Of a stretch of 64,000 nt of DNA, positions 52,786 through 62,041 are shown one piece after another; within the stretch, counting starts at the first letter, position 1, and every line of letters begins with the position of its first letter. Source of the stretch: Nocardia nova SH22a. GTDB taxonomy: Bacteria; Actinomycetota; Actinomycetes; Mycobacteriales; Mycobacteriaceae. The notes under the pieces were generated by a model, which saw only the letters and a list, made by a program, of their open reading frames with translations, had not been told where the DNA came from and did no database searches. The DNA is taken from the NCBI RefSeq assembly GCF_000523235.1, contig NZ_CP006850.1:8122001-8186000 (forward strand), written 5' to 3'. Position numbers and translations under genes: made by a program.

Positions 52786-52873
52786 TTCGGTAGCGAGCGG
52801 ATTGTCGCCGGTCGAGGACGCGGAGTCGGCCGCACGAGACCTGTTCGATCACCACACCTTGGGTCGCACTTCG

Positions 52874-52879
52874 TAGGCT
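52874..52879 (+). promoter_or_regulatory. -10 element, leaderless YnfA gene
   Basis: TAGGCT followed by 8 nt and the GTG at 52888. Confidence 0.45.
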
Positions 52880-52887
52880 CGGCATTC

Positions 52888-53220
52888 GTGACCGTCTTAC
52901 GTTCCATCCTGTTGTTCGTGCTGGCCGCCATCGCCGAGATCGGCGGGGCCTGGCTGGTGTGGCAGGGGGTGCGGGAGCATCGCGGGTGGGTCTGGATGGG
53001 GGCCGGGGTGATCGCGCTCGGGGTGTACGGGTTCGTCGCGACCTTGCAGCCGGATGCGAACTTCGGGCGGATTCTCGCCGCCTACGGTGGGGTGTTCGTG
53101 GCGGGATCGCTGTTGTGGGCGGTCGTGTTCGACAAGTTCCGGCCGGATCGGTGGGATCTCACCGGCGCGGCGGTGTGCCTGGTCGGGGTCGCGGTGATCA
53201 TGTACGCGCCGCGCGGCTGA
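52888..53220 (+). CDS. YnfA/UPF0060 family membrane protein
   Basis: A 110-residue protein with four helices of the small multidrug-resistance-like fold ([76 protein letters not shown]). The conserved AExGGAWLxWQ and [16 protein letters not shown] motifs identify YnfA proteins, which act as dimeric efflux-like transporters of unknown substrate. Its GTG lies 8 nt after TAGGCT. It is co-directional with the AraC regulator 22 bp downstream. Confidence 0.9.
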   Translation: MTVLRSILLFVLAAIAEIGGAWLVWQGVREHRGWVWMGAGVIALGVYGFVATLQPDANFGRILAAYGGVFVAGSLLWAVVFDKFRPDRWDLTGAAVCLVGVAVIMYAPRG

Positions 53221-53230
53221 GCCGGGCTCG

Positions 53231-53236
53231 TACCAT
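53231..53236 (+). promoter_or_regulatory. -10 element, leaderless AraC gene
   Basis: TACCAT followed by 6 nt and the ATG at 53243. Confidence 0.45.
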
Positions 53237-53242
53237 GGCGGT

Positions 53243-54076
53243 ATGCCTGTCGAGCAGGTGAGCATCGCCGGGGCCGCACTGGAAGTCGCGGTCCCCGCTC
53301 GGCCGCGCGCGGGTGTGTCCATGGCCGGATTTCACGGGCGGACAACCGATCTCATCGAACTGCAGGTGATCCCCTATCCCGCCTGCACGATTTTCCTGGA
53401 TCTCGGCGACGCGCTGGTCACCGACGACGGCACCGGGGAGCGCAGGCGCGGCAGTGTCGCCGTCGGGCTCTCCTCCGGCATGGTGCACGGGGCGAGTCAG
53501 GATGTCGATCTGCTGCAGGTGCGATTGTCACCGGTCGTCGCGCACGCGGTGCTGGGGCCCGGCGGCGATACCGGCGGGGCCGTCCTCACCCTCGAGGATC
53601 TGTGGGGGCGCGAGGCCGAGCGGATACCGGATCGGTTGCGGGCCACGCCGTCCTGGGATGAGCGCTTCGCCCTTGTGGACAACGCGCTCGCTCGGCGATT
53701 CGACGCCGGCCACAAGGCGGATCGGGAAGTGGCTTTCGCCTGGTCACGTATGGCGGCGACGCACGGGCGGGTGCGGATCGACCGACTGGCCGACGAGGTG
53801 GGCTGGAGTCGGCAGCGGCTGTGGTCGCGGTTCCGGGCGCAGCTGGGGATCACTCCCAAATACGCCGCGCGGCTGATCCGATTCGATAACGCGGCGCATC
53901 GGCTGGCCGCCGGGCACAGCGCGGCGTCCGTCGCGGCCGACAGCGGATTCGTGGACCAATCCCACCTGCATCACGACATCATGACCTTCGCCGGGATGAC
54001 GACCTCCGCGATCGCGGACGCGTTGTGGCTGGTGGTCGATCCGGTCGCCTGGCCCGCGCGGATGCCGCGGACCTGA
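53243..54076 (+). CDS. AraC-family transcriptional regulator
   Basis: A 277-residue regulator. The N-terminal 150 residues are a ligand-binding region of beta-strand character, and the C-terminal HTH_18 domain runs from about 175 to 265: GRVRIDRLADEVGWSRQRLW, FRAQLGITPKYAARLIRFDNA, then the second HTH with SVAADSGFVDQSHLHHDIMTF. Both helix-turn-helix halves are intact. It is leaderless (TACCAT at 6 nt). A decayed copy of its last 80 bp lies at 55051-55146, so the gene has been duplicated locally. Ligand and targets are unknown. Confidence 0.9.
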   Translation: MPVEQVSIAGAALEVAVPARPRAGVSMAGFHGRTTDLIELQVIPYPACTIFLDLGDALVTDDGTGERRRGSVAVGLSSGMVHGASQDVDLLQVRLSPVVAHAVLGPGGDTGGAVLTLEDLWGREAERIPDRLRATPSWDERFALVDNALARRFDAGHKADREVAFAWSRMAATHGRVRIDRLADEVGWSRQRLWSRFRAQLGITPKYAARLIRFDNAAHRLAAGHSAASVAADSGFVDQSHLHHDIMTFAGMTTSAIADALWLVVDPVAWPARMPRT

Positions 54077-54163
54077 GGTCGCGACAATTCTCCAAGACAC
54101 GGCGGTCCCGGCCGGTGGATGCTGTCGGCATACGAGCACGGCCCACACCACTGCGAGGTATTA

Positions 54164-54976
54164 ATGGTTGAGATGAGCATTCCCGTCCCGGCCCGGCACG
54201 GGGACTACGGGATCGACGGCGATTTCCGCGTCGTGCCCGCGCGGGTCCAGGCCGTGATCGTCGGGCTGATCATCGTGGCGCTGCTCGCGCTGACGGTGGC
54301 CGCGGCGGTGGCCGGATGGATCGTTCTCGCCGTCGTCGCAGGTCTGGCGGCCGCGCTGATCGCGCTGGCCACCGGCTCGTACCTGTGGACGACCCGGGCG
54401 GGGAAGTTCCGGGTGTGGGCGCGAATTCTCGGCGACCTCCACCTCCGTGGCGACGAGCGCGTCCTCGACATGGGCTGCGGTCGCGGCGCGGTGCTGCTGA
54501 TGGCGGCGCAGTTGCTGCCGCGGGGCCGAGCGGTCGGCATAGATCTGTGGCGCGCCGATCAGACCGGCAACGGCCCGGAGGTCACCCGGCGCAATGCCGA
54601 ACGGGAGGGCGTAGCCGATCGCGTCGAGGTGGTGACCGGTGATGTGACGCGACTTCCGTTCGACGACAACACATTCGACGTGGTGGTCAGCAGCCTGGTA
54701 CTGCACAACATCCCGTCCGCAGCCGACCGGCGTACCGCGATCGACGAGGCCGTGCGCGTCCTGCGCCCCGGCGGCAGGCTGGCCGTCGCCGATCTGCTCG
54801 CCACCGGACAGCATCGCGACCGCCTGCGGGAACTGGGTCTGCGCGAGGTGCGGCGGCGGAATCTCGGCCCGCACATGTGGTGGCTGGGCCCGCTGGCTCC
54901 GACCCGGCTGGTGAGCGCGACCAAACCCGCGGCTCCCGGTCACAGCGGCGAGGACATCGTTGCCGACCGGGGTTGA
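54164..54976 (+). CDS. Membrane-anchored class I SAM-dependent methyltransferase
   Basis: A 270-residue protein. Two membrane helices at about 28-68 (AVIVGLIIVALLALTVAAAV and AGLAAALIALATGSYLW) place the enzyme at the membrane. The cytoplasmic Methyltransf_25-like domain has motif I VLDMGCGRGAVLLMAAQLLP (about residues 101-120), GIDLWRADQ, and VVSSLVLHNIPSAADRRTAI as motif IV-post. Such fusions usually modify lipids or quinone-like compounds. GCGAGG is about 6 nt before ATG 54164. It is followed by the mosaic of gene remnants. Confidence 0.87.
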   Translation: MVEMSIPVPARHGDYGIDGDFRVVPARVQAVIVGLIIVALLALTVAAAVAGWIVLAVVAGLAAALIALATGSYLWTTRAGKFRVWARILGDLHLRGDERVLDMGCGRGAVLLMAAQLLPRGRAVGIDLWRADQTGNGPEVTRRNAEREGVADRVEVVTGDVTRLPFDDNTFDVVVSSLVLHNIPSAADRRTAIDEAVRVLRPGGRLAVADLLATGQHRDRLRELGLREVRRRNLGPHMWWLGPLAPTRLVSATKPAAPGHSGEDIVADRG

Positions 54977-54990
54977 TCAGGCGACGAATC

Positions 54991-55050
54991 CGCCCACCAG
55001 GCCGGAAATTCGGTGAGATCGGACAGTACGACGTCGACGCTCGCGGACGG
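54991..55050 (-). pseudogene. Remnant of a HAD phosphatase gene (3' end)
   Basis: The segment GGAAATTCGGTGAGATCGG...ACAGTACGAC lines up, almost base for base, with the 3' end of the HAD gene at about 56711-56770, including a 6-bp insertion and the reading direction. It has no start, domain or open frame of its own, so it is a decayed copy. Confidence 0.75.
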
Positions 55051-55146
55051 CGTCACGACCTCCGACGGGATGACGACGTCCGCGGTCTCCGATGCCTTGT
55101 GGCCGGTGGTCGACCCGGTCGCGTGGCCCGCACAGACCGGTGTCCT
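55051..55146 (+). pseudogene. Remnant of an AraC regulator 3' end
   Basis: Read on the plus strand from 55067 it gives GMTTSAVSDALWPVVDPVA, which matches GMTTSAIADALWLVVDPVA at the end of the AraC protein at 53243. Upstream coding sequence is missing, so only the C-terminal 25 or so codons survive. Confidence 0.8.
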
Positions 55147-55234
55147 GAATCCCTCCTCGGTTTCGTCCGTGTGAGGCGGGTAGTCGGCACACGAGTGCCC
55201 GGATCAGAACCCGACCGTTCGAGGAGTGACGCCG

Positions 55235-56674
55235 ATGACTTCGACCAACGTCCAGCCCATGAGCGCTTCCGGTCCAGACGCCGAACCGTTCGAGACGATC
55301 GACCCCTTCACCGGGCGAACCCTCGGCGAATTCCCCTATCTGGAGACAGAGCAGCTCGACGCCCTGCTCGAGCGCGCGAGTGATGCCTACCGTGCCTGGC
55401 GTGACACGCCGGTGACGGAGCGGGCCCGCGTCGTCGCCGACGCCGCGCGACTGATGCGGGAGCGTAAGGACGATCTGTCCCGGCTGATCACCAGCGAGAT
55501 GGGCAAGCGAATCTCGGAGAGCGAATGGGAGGTGGATCTCGCGGCGAGCATCCTGCAGTACTACGGGGAGAACGGGCCGGAGATCCTGCGGCCCACCACA
55601 CTGGACGTCGACGAGGGCGAGGCTCAGATCGTCAACGCGCCGATCGGAGTACTGCTGGGCGTGGAGCCCTGGAACTTCCCGCTCTATCAGGTGGTGCGGT
55701 TCGCTGCGCCGAATCTGGTGCTGGGCAACACGATTCTGCTCAAACACGCGAAGAGCTGTGCGCTGACCGCGCTGGAGATCCAACGGATCTTCACCGATGC
55801 CGGAGTGCCCGAGGGCGTGTACAACAACATCTTCCTGCGCATCGGCGATATCGAACACGTTCTCGCCCACCCCGCGGTGCAGGGCGTCTCATTGACCGGC
55901 AGTGATGCCGCGGGCGCCTCGGTCGCCGAAATCGCGGGACGGCACGTGAAGAAGTGTGTTCTCGAGCTCGGCGGCAGCGATCCCTTCATCGTGCTCGACG
56001 CCGACGATCTGGACGGCACACTCGATGCGGCGACCACCGGGCGATTGGCCAATACCGGGCAGAGTTGTGTGGCCGCCAAGCGGTTCATCGTGCCCGAGCG
56101 GTTCTACGACACCTTCGTCTCCGGTCTGGCCGAGCGGTTCGGCGCACTGCGGGCCGGTGATCCCTCGGATCCGGAGACCACGCTCGGCCCACTCTCGTCG
56201 GTGGGAGCCGCGGACGACCTGCTCGAGCAGGTGCGGGACGCACGGGACAAGGGCGCGAACGTGGTGGTGGGGGGCGACCGGCCGGACGTGTCCGCCCCGG
56301 GGCGGCGGGAGGCGTTCGTCGACGCCACGGTGCTGACCGACGTCACCCCGCGGATGCGCGCCTACACGGAAGAACTGTTCGGGCCGGTCGCGGTGGTGTA
56401 CCGGGTCGCCGACGAGGACGAGGCGATCGACCTCGCGAACAACACGAAATTCGGCCTCGGTGCGACTGTTTTCAGTAGTGATCCGGAACGGGCGCGAGCG
56501 GTGGCCGAGCGGATCGACAGCGGCATGGTGTGGATCAACAGCCCGACGTCCACTCAGGCCGACCTGCCGTTCGGCGGCGTGAAGCAATCGGGCTTCGGGC
56601 GCGAACTGGCCGAGCTGGGCATGTTCGGTTTCGCCAACCGCAAGTTGATCCGGACTGCGCCCCGGATATCGTAA
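55235..56674 (+). CDS. NAD(P)-dependent aldehyde dehydrogenase, succinate-semialdehyde type
   Basis: A 479-residue ALDH. The oxyanion Asn is in [13 protein letters not shown], the general-base Glu in [14 protein letters not shown], and the nucleophilic Cys in [15 protein letters not shown]. The family is that of succinate-semialdehyde dehydrogenases (GabD/Sad) by the start [17 protein letters not shown] and the [14 protein letters not shown] motif. Substrate specificity is predicted, not proven. GAGGAG is 8-9 nt before ATG 55235; the frame extends to 55226. A neighbour with the same type in M. tuberculosis is Rv0223c, close to the Rv0224c/Rv0225 pair. Confidence 0.92.
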   Translation: MTSTNVQPMSASGPDAEPFETIDPFTGRTLGEFPYLETEQLDALLERASDAYRAWRDTPVTERARVVADAARLMRERKDDLSRLITSEMGKRISESEWEVDLAASILQYYGENGPEILRPTTLDVDEGEAQIVNAPIGVLLGVEPWNFPLYQVVRFAAPNLVLGNTILLKHAKSCALTALEIQRIFTDAGVPEGVYNNIFLRIGDIEHVLAHPAVQGVSLTGSDAAGASVAEIAGRHVKKCVLELGGSDPFIVLDADDLDGTLDAATTGRLANTGQSCVAAKRFIVPERFYDTFVSGLAERFGALRAGDPSDPETTLGPLSSVGAADDLLEQVRDARDKGANVVVGGDRPDVSAPGRREAFVDATVLTDVTPRMRAYTEELFGPVAVVYRVADEDEAIDLANNTKFGLGATVFSSDPERARAVAERIDSGMVWINSPTSTQADLPFGGVKQSGFGRELAELGMFGFANRKLIRTAPRIS

Positions 56675-56699
56675 TTTGTTGCTGTGGTGGGTGTTTCGG

Positions 56700-57320
56700 T
56701 CATTCTCCGATGCGGTGGCCGGACCACCAGCGCGGAAATTCGGTGAGGTCGGACAGTACGACGCTCGCACCGGCGGCGGTCAGTTCATCCGCCGTACATG
56801 GACCGGTCGTCACGGCCACGGCGACGGCCGCCGCCGCGTGGGCGCCCCGCATATCACCGACATGGTCGCCCACGTACACATCCGCTTCGTATTCGCGCAG
56901 GGCCTCGGCCTTCTGCTCGGCCCACAGATCGCCGATCACCGCGTCGGCCGCGATGTTCAGCTGGGTCAGGTGCAGTTTCGCGTTCGGCTCGTATTTGCCG
57001 GTCACCACGATCACGCGGCCGCCCCGGGCGTGGACGGCCTCCACCGCTGCGTGCGCGCCGGGCAGGGCCACCGTTCCGGTGATCGCGTGTTCGGGATACA
57101 TCTGCCGATACCGGTCGGCCAGGGCCGGGACCTCGTCGGCGGGGAACCAGTTCGCCAGCTCGTGTTCCAGCGGCGGGCCCAGGCGGGCGACGACCAGGTC
57201 GGCGTCGATCGGCACGCCGGTCTCGGCGGACAGTTCCTCGTAACAGGCGCGGATGCCCGGACGCGAGTCGACCAGCGTCATATCGAGGTCGAATCCGACC
57301 GTGAGAGCGCGGAGACTCAA
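56700..57320 (-). CDS. HAD-superfamily hydrolase (phosphatase-like)
   Basis: A 206-residue HAD protein. Motif I is [15 protein letters not shown] with the nucleophile Asp and general acid Asp, the cap follows, motif II is VVTGK, motif III is about KAEALR, and motif IV is [13 protein letters not shown]. It is likely a phosphatase of small sugar or nucleotide phosphates. TTG 57320 overlaps the stop of the upstream SdpI-like gene (TTGA), so the two are coupled; no better start exists. Fragments of this gene are found at 54991-55050 and 61600-61745. Confidence 0.85.
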   Translation of the reverse strand: MSLRALTVGFDLDMTLVDSRPGIRACYEELSAETGVPIDADLVVARLGPPLEHELANWFPADEVPALADRYRQMYPEHAITGTVALPGAHAAVEAVHARGGRVIVVTGKYEPNAKLHLTQLNIAADAVIGDLWAEQKAEALREYEADVYVGDHVGDMRGAHAAAAVAVAVTTGPCTADELTAAGASVVLSDLTEFPRWWSGHRIGE

Positions 57321-57760
57321 TTCGCGGGCTGGCAGGCGTCGCGCAGCGAGCAGGACCCGCAGGAACTGCCACAGCCGCCGGTCTCCGCCGGAACCAGCCC
57401 GGCGATCGCCTCGGTGGCCGCATTCACACCCGAACCGAGCGTGAACAGCGCGATGACCAGGGCCACGGCAGTGGCGATCAGCCCCACCCAGACCCCCGCG
57501 ACCAGCACGATCGCCCCAGCGGCGGCCAGCAGCACCCCGGCACCGACCGAGGTCGGCCCCGCGACCCGATTGGCGACCCGATAGGTCTCCTCGGTGCGAA
57601 CCGCGTCCTCGGTATGCACACCGAAGAATCGATTGGGCGGCAGCTTGCCGCTCAGCCCCAGAACCCCGGTGACGACGGCGACGGCCGCCAGCAGAAACAG
57701 GACGATCGCGACCACGAACACCCCGAAGACGGTACTCCGCCATCCAACCGCCCAGTTCAC
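57317..57760 (-). CDS. SdpI-like membrane protein with Cys-rich C-terminus
   Basis: A 147-residue protein with about three helices ([58 protein letters not shown]). The [30 protein letters not shown] segment is typical of SdpI/DUF-type membrane proteins (SdpI is an immunity protein in Bacillus). The C-terminus [14 protein letters not shown] could bind metal, and it is unusual for the family. GTG 57760 starts a frame that continues far upstream antisense to leuS. It is coupled to the HAD gene. Confidence 0.75.
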   Translation of the reverse strand: MNWAVGWRSTVFGVFVVAIVLFLLAAVAVVTGVLGLSGKLPPNRFFGVHTEDAVRTEETYRVANRVAGPTSVGAGVLLAAAGAIVLVAGVWVGLIATAVALVIALFTLGSGVNAATEAIAGLVPAETGGCGSSCGSCSLRDACQPAN

Positions 57761-57889
57761 GGGGCTCGGAATGCCGCCTTCACCGTCTGCGGACCCTTTT
57801 TGGGTCCTGACGTGCGCACGCTCTACCCTGAGGGGCGACGTTGTCCACAGACGTTCACCAGGGGAACTCGGCGAAAAGAAGGCAGGACC

Positions 57890-60796
57890 GTGCAGGACAC
57901 TCGTGCAACCGATACCGCCGGCGCAGCGACCGGCCGGAGCGACGTGCCCGGAAGCAGCGCGCCGGCCCTTCCCGATGCCGATACGCCGGCGCAGCGCTAC
58001 AACGCCGAGCTGGCCACCGCGCTGGAGGGGAAATGGCAGCGGGTGTGGGCCGAGCGCGGCACCTTCGACGCGCCGAATCCGGTCGGGCCGCTGGCCGGTG
58101 AGACCCCGGCCGACAAGCTGTTCATCCAGGACATGTTCCCGTATCCGTCGGGTGCGGGTCTGCACGTCGGGCATCCGCTGGGATATATCGCCACCGACGT
58201 GTTCGCGCGCTATCACCGGATGCACGGCAGGAATGTGCTGCACGCGCTGGGCTACGACGCCTTCGGACTGCCCGCCGAGCAGTACGCGGTGCAGACCGGC
58301 GCCCACCCACGGGTGACCACCGAGTCCAATATCGCCACCATGCAGCGGCAACTGGACCGGCTGGGCCTGGGCCACGACCGGCGGCGCACCTTCGCCACCA
58401 CCGATCCCGAGTTCTACAAGTGGACGCAGTGGATCTTCCTGCGCATCTACAACGCCTGGTACGACCCGGCGGTGAACAAGGCCCGGCCGATCGGCGAGCT
58501 GGTGGCCGAATTCTCCTCGGGCACGCGCGCCACCCCGGACGGCCGGGCCTGGGCGGATCTGACGGCCGCCGAACAGGGCGCGGTCCTGGACTCGTATCGC
58601 CTGGTGTACCAATCGGATTCGATGGTCAACTGGTGTCCAGGACTGGGTACCGTGCTGGCCAACGAAGAGGTCACCGCCGACGGCCGCAGTGAGCGCGGCA
58701 ACTTCCCGGTGTTCCGTAAACGCCTGCGGCAGTGGATGATGCGCATCACCGCCTACTCCGACCGGCTGGTCGACGATCTGGATCTGCTGGAGTGGCCGGA
58801 CAATGTGAAGGCCATGCAGCGCAACTGGATCGGGCGCTCGCGCGGTGCGCAGGTCTCCTTCGGCGCGAACGGCGAGGACATCGAGGTCTTCACCACCCGG
58901 CCGGACACGCTGTTCGGCGCGAGCTATGTGGTGCTGGCCCCCGAACACGAACTGGTGGACCGGCTGGCCACCGCGCAATGGCCCGAGGGTGTGGATCCGC
59001 GCTGGACCTACGATGCCGCGAGCCCGGCCGAAGCCGTTGCGGCATACCGTAAGTCGATCGCCGCGAAATCCGATCTGGAGCGCCAGGAGAACAAGGAGAA
59101 GACCGGCGTCTTCCTGGGCGTGCACGCCACCAACCCGGTCAACGGCGCACAGTTGCCGGTCTTCATCGCCGACTACGTGCTGTCCGGATACGGCACCGGC
59201 GCGATCATGGCGGTACCCGGTCACGATCAGCGCGACTGGGAGTTCGCGACGGCGTTCGGCCTGCCGATCCTGGAGGTCATCTCCGGCGGCGACCTGTCGG
59301 AATCCGCGTATTCCGGCGACGGCGACCTGGTGAACTCCGATTATCTGAACGGCCTGGACGTCGAGACCGCCAAGGCCACCGTGATCGAGCGGCTGGAGCG
59401 TGACGGCCACGGCGAGGGCACCATCCAGTACAAGCTGCGGGACTGGCTGTTCGCCCGCCAGCGCTACTGGGGTGAACCGTTCCCGATCGTCTACGACGAG
59501 CAGGGCGCGGCCCATCCGCTGCCGGAATCGCTGCTGCCGGTGGAACTTCCGGAGGTGAAGGACTTCGCCCCGGTGACCTTCGATCCCGACGACGCCGATT
59601 CCGAGCCCTCGCCGCCGCTGGCGAAGGCCACCGAGTGGGTGAACGTCGAACTGGATCTGGGCGACGGCCCCAAGACCTACCGCCGCGACACCAATGTGAT
59701 GCCGCAGTGGGCCGGTAGCTCCTGGTATCAGCTGCGATACACCGATCCGACCAATGCCGAGGCGTTCTGCGCACCGGAGAACGAGCGCTACTGGCTGGGC
59801 CCGCGCCCGGCCGAACACGGCGCGAACGATCCGGGCGGCGTGGATCTGTACGTCGGCGGCGTGGAGCACGCGGTGCTGCACCTGCTGTACGCGCGGTTCT
59901 GGCAGAAGGTGCTGTTCGATCTGGGTGAGGTCTCCGGGCCGGAGCCGTATCGGCGGCTGTTCAACCAGGGCTACATCCAGGCCTACGCCTACACCGACGA
60001 GCGCGGCACCTACATTCCCGCCGCCGAGGTGGTCGAGCGCGACGGAAAGTTCTTCTGGACCAACGCTTCCGGTGTGGAGATCGAGGTCTTCCAGGAGTAC
60101 GGCAAGATCGGCAAATCGCTGAAGAACGCCATCTCACCGGACGAGATGTGCGATCTGTACGGCGCGGACACCTTCCGGCTGTACGAAATGTCGATGGGCC
60201 CGCTGGACACCTCCCGGCCGTGGGCGACCAAGGATGTCGTCGGCGCGCACCGCTTCCTGCAGCGCGTGTGGCGACTGGTGGTCGACGAGGAATCGGGTGC
60301 GGTGAAGGTCACCGACGGCGAGCCCGCCGATGCCACACTTCGCCTGCTGCACAAGACGATCGACGGCGTCGACGCCGACTACGCCGCCCTGCGCGACAAC
60401 ACCGCCGGTGCGAAGCTGATCGAGCTGACGAACCATCTGACCAAGCAGTACCCGCAGGGTGCGCCGCGCACGGTGGTGGAGTCGCTGGTGCTGATGCTGG
60501 CCCCGATGGCCCCGCACATCGCCGAGGAACTGTGGGAGCGCCTGGGGCACACCACGGCGCTGGCACACGGCCCCTTCCCGATCGCGGATCCCGCACTGCT
60601 GGTGGAGGATTCGGTCGAATACCCGATCCAGGTCAACGGCAAGGTGCGCAGCCGGGTGAGCGTGGCGGCCGATGCCGACGCGAAAGCGGTGGAGACGGCG
60701 GCGCTGGCCGACGAGAAACTGCTGGAGTTCCTGGCCGGTAAGGCGCCGCGCAAGGTGATCGTCGTGCCGGGCAAGCTGGTGAACGTCGTCGCGTAA
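57890..60796 (+). CDS. leuS: Leucyl-tRNA synthetase
   Basis: A 968-residue class I synthetase that charges tRNA-Leu. HVGH (92-95) is the HIGH-type motif, after PYPSGAG. KIGKS (739-743) is the KMSKS-type loop. The editing domain is present between ([20 protein letters not shown], with the Thr-rich TTRPDT motif). The C-terminal anticodon-binding and NGKVRSRV domain is intact. A 30-residue low-complexity N-terminal extension precedes the conserved start. GTG 57890 follows AAGGCAGGA. It is essential and monocistronic here. Confidence 0.97.
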   Translation: MQDTRATDTAGAATGRSDVPGSSAPALPDADTPAQRYNAELATALEGKWQRVWAERGTFDAPNPVGPLAGETPADKLFIQDMFPYPSGAGLHVGHPLGYIATDVFARYHRMHGRNVLHALGYDAFGLPAEQYAVQTGAHPRVTTESNIATMQRQLDRLGLGHDRRRTFATTDPEFYKWTQWIFLRIYNAWYDPAVNKARPIGELVAEFSSGTRATPDGRAWADLTAAEQGAVLDSYRLVYQSDSMVNWCPGLGTVLANEEVTADGRSERGNFPVFRKRLRQWMMRITAYSDRLVDDLDLLEWPDNVKAMQRNWIGRSRGAQVSFGANGEDIEVFTTRPDTLFGASYVVLAPEHELVDRLATAQWPEGVDPRWTYDAASPAEAVAAYRKSIAAKSDLERQENKEKTGVFLGVHATNPVNGAQLPVFIADYVLSGYGTGAIMAVPGHDQRDWEFATAFGLPILEVISGGDLSESAYSGDGDLVNSDYLNGLDVETAKATVIERLERDGHGEGTIQYKLRDWLFARQRYWGEPFPIVYDEQGAAHPLPESLLPVELPEVKDFAPVTFDPDDADSEPSPPLAKATEWVNVELDLGDGPKTYRRDTNVMPQWAGSSWYQLRYTDPTNAEAFCAPENERYWLGPRPAEHGANDPGGVDLYVGGVEHAVLHLLYARFWQKVLFDLGEVSGPEPYRRLFNQGYIQAYAYTDERGTYIPAAEVVERDGKFFWTNASGVEIEVFQEYGKIGKSLKNAISPDEMCDLYGADTFRLYEMSMGPLDTSRPWATKDVVGAHRFLQRVWRLVVDEESGAVKVTDGEPADATLRLLHKTIDGVDADYAALRDNTAGAKLIELTNHLTKQYPQGAPRTVVESLVLMLAPMAPHIAEELWERLGHTTALAHGPFPIADPALLVEDSVEYPIQVNGKVRSRVSVAADADAKAVETAALADEKLLEFLAGKAPRKVIVVPGKLVNVVA

Positions 60797-60810
60797 GCGA
60801 CTGCGTCGGC

Positions 60811-61530
60811 TCAGCGCGCGATGGGGCGCAGCACGATCTCGGTCGGATGCGCGTCCCCCGGCGTCTCGATCGCATTGCGCACGGTGCGGGCAACTGTTGC
60901 GGCAGTGAGGAATTCGCCCGGGTCGTAGTCGCGGTCCTCCGAGGCGACGATCGCACGCTGCATATCAGTGTCGATGCGGCCCGGATGGATCGAGGTCACC
61001 CGCAGCCGGGGTTCCTCCAGCCGCAGCGCGTCGCCGAAGGCGCGCAGGCCGAATTTGCTCGCCGCGTACACACCCCAGCCCGGATTGGCCCGCAGCCCCG
61101 CGCCCGAATTGATCAGCACCACATGGCCGTTCGCGGCGCGCAACGCGGGCAGCAGCAGCCGGGTCAGCTCGGCGACCGCGATCAGGTTGGCTTCCAACGT
61201 CTCTCGCCATTGCGCCACCGTGGACTCGGCGATCGAACCCAGTTCGGCCACACCGGCGTTGTGCACCAGGACATCCAGGCGTTCGATCGGCGCCGTCGCG
61301 GCGGGCAGCGCGTCGTAGTCGGTCAGATCCACCGGCCACGGTTGCGCGTCGGGCAGCTCGGCGCGGATCTCGTGCAGCGAATCGACCGAGCGGGCACCGA
61401 GCAGCAAGCGGTGCGTTCCAGCCAGTTCCCGGGCAATAGCGGCGCCGAGTCCACGACTCGCACCCGTGATCAGGGCGGTCGGCATGTCCTGCGCGGCAGT
61501 GGAACCAGCGGAGTCCGGGAGTGTGGCCAT
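60811..61530 (-). CDS. Short-chain dehydrogenase/reductase
   Basis: A 239-residue SDR. The cofactor motif is TALITGASRGLGAAIAREL, the NNAG-type VLVHNAGVAELGS (with NAG), catalytic Ser in VLINSGAGL, and Tyr/Lys in YAASKFGLRAFGDAL. Arg after the first strand (GARSVDS) is compatible with NADP(H). The catalytic triad is complete. The substrate is unknown. ATG 61530 lies 6 nt after TACGGT (leaderless); MPTALIT is a possible shorter start. It is convergent with leuS, with a 14-bp gap. Confidence 0.9.
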   Translation of the reverse strand: MATLPDSAGSTAAQDMPTALITGASRGLGAAIARELAGTHRLLLGARSVDSLHEIRAELPDAQPWPVDLTDYDALPAATAPIERLDVLVHNAGVAELGSIAESTVAQWRETLEANLIAVAELTRLLLPALRAANGHVVLINSGAGLRANPGWGVYAASKFGLRAFGDALRLEEPRLRVTSIHPGRIDTDMQRAIVASEDRDYDPGEFLTAATVARTVRNAIETPGDAHPTEIVLRPIAR

Positions 61531-61536
61531 GTCGCC

Positions 61537-61542
61537 ACCGTA
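61537..61542 (-). promoter_or_regulatory. -10 element, leaderless SDR gene
   Basis: TACGGT on the minus strand, 6 nt before the ATG at 61530. Confidence 0.45.
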
Positions 61543-61599
61543 GCCGGGACCGGACGGTCGCCGCGCGAGACCCGGCGCCGGGCAGCGACGGCTACGACC

Positions 61600-61745
61600 G
61601 CGGCGCGCCGGGTGTGGCGACCGGTTCGTCGATGGCGTGGTCGGGATACATCCGCCGATACCGGCGGCGCGGGGAACCAGTTTCCCGACTCGTGTTTCAG
61701 CGGCGGGCCGAGGCGGGCAACGACCGATTCGGCGTCGACCGTCAC
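61600..61745 (-). pseudogene. Remnant of a HAD phosphatase gene (middle part)
   Basis: On the minus strand the frame [19 protein letters not shown] matches [19 protein letters not shown] of the intact HAD gene at 57184 and beyond. A deletion of about 24 bp and a frameshift follow, after which the sequence continues as the next part of the cap in another frame. There is no start, no motif I and no motif IV. Confidence 0.8.
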
Positions 61746-62041
61746 CGTCTGGATTTCCGCACATACATCCACAGCCCCAGGCGAGGGCGGACAATTCCGT
61801 CGCCGCTATCGGACATCTGCCGCACACGCCTGGCGGGTCCGTCCGCGATGGGTGTAATCAATCTCGAGCACATCGGCCGACAATGACGCTCGGCCACGAA
61901 CGAAATCGGCTGGCGAGTGAGGCGATCAGGGTGGCAACTGCCGAACAACTATCCGGACCCGAGCGGATCCCACCCGCGGATGTGCCGCGCGCAACGGCGG
62001 CACAGCGCGCATATCTGAAGGTGACGTCGCAGAATAGGGGG

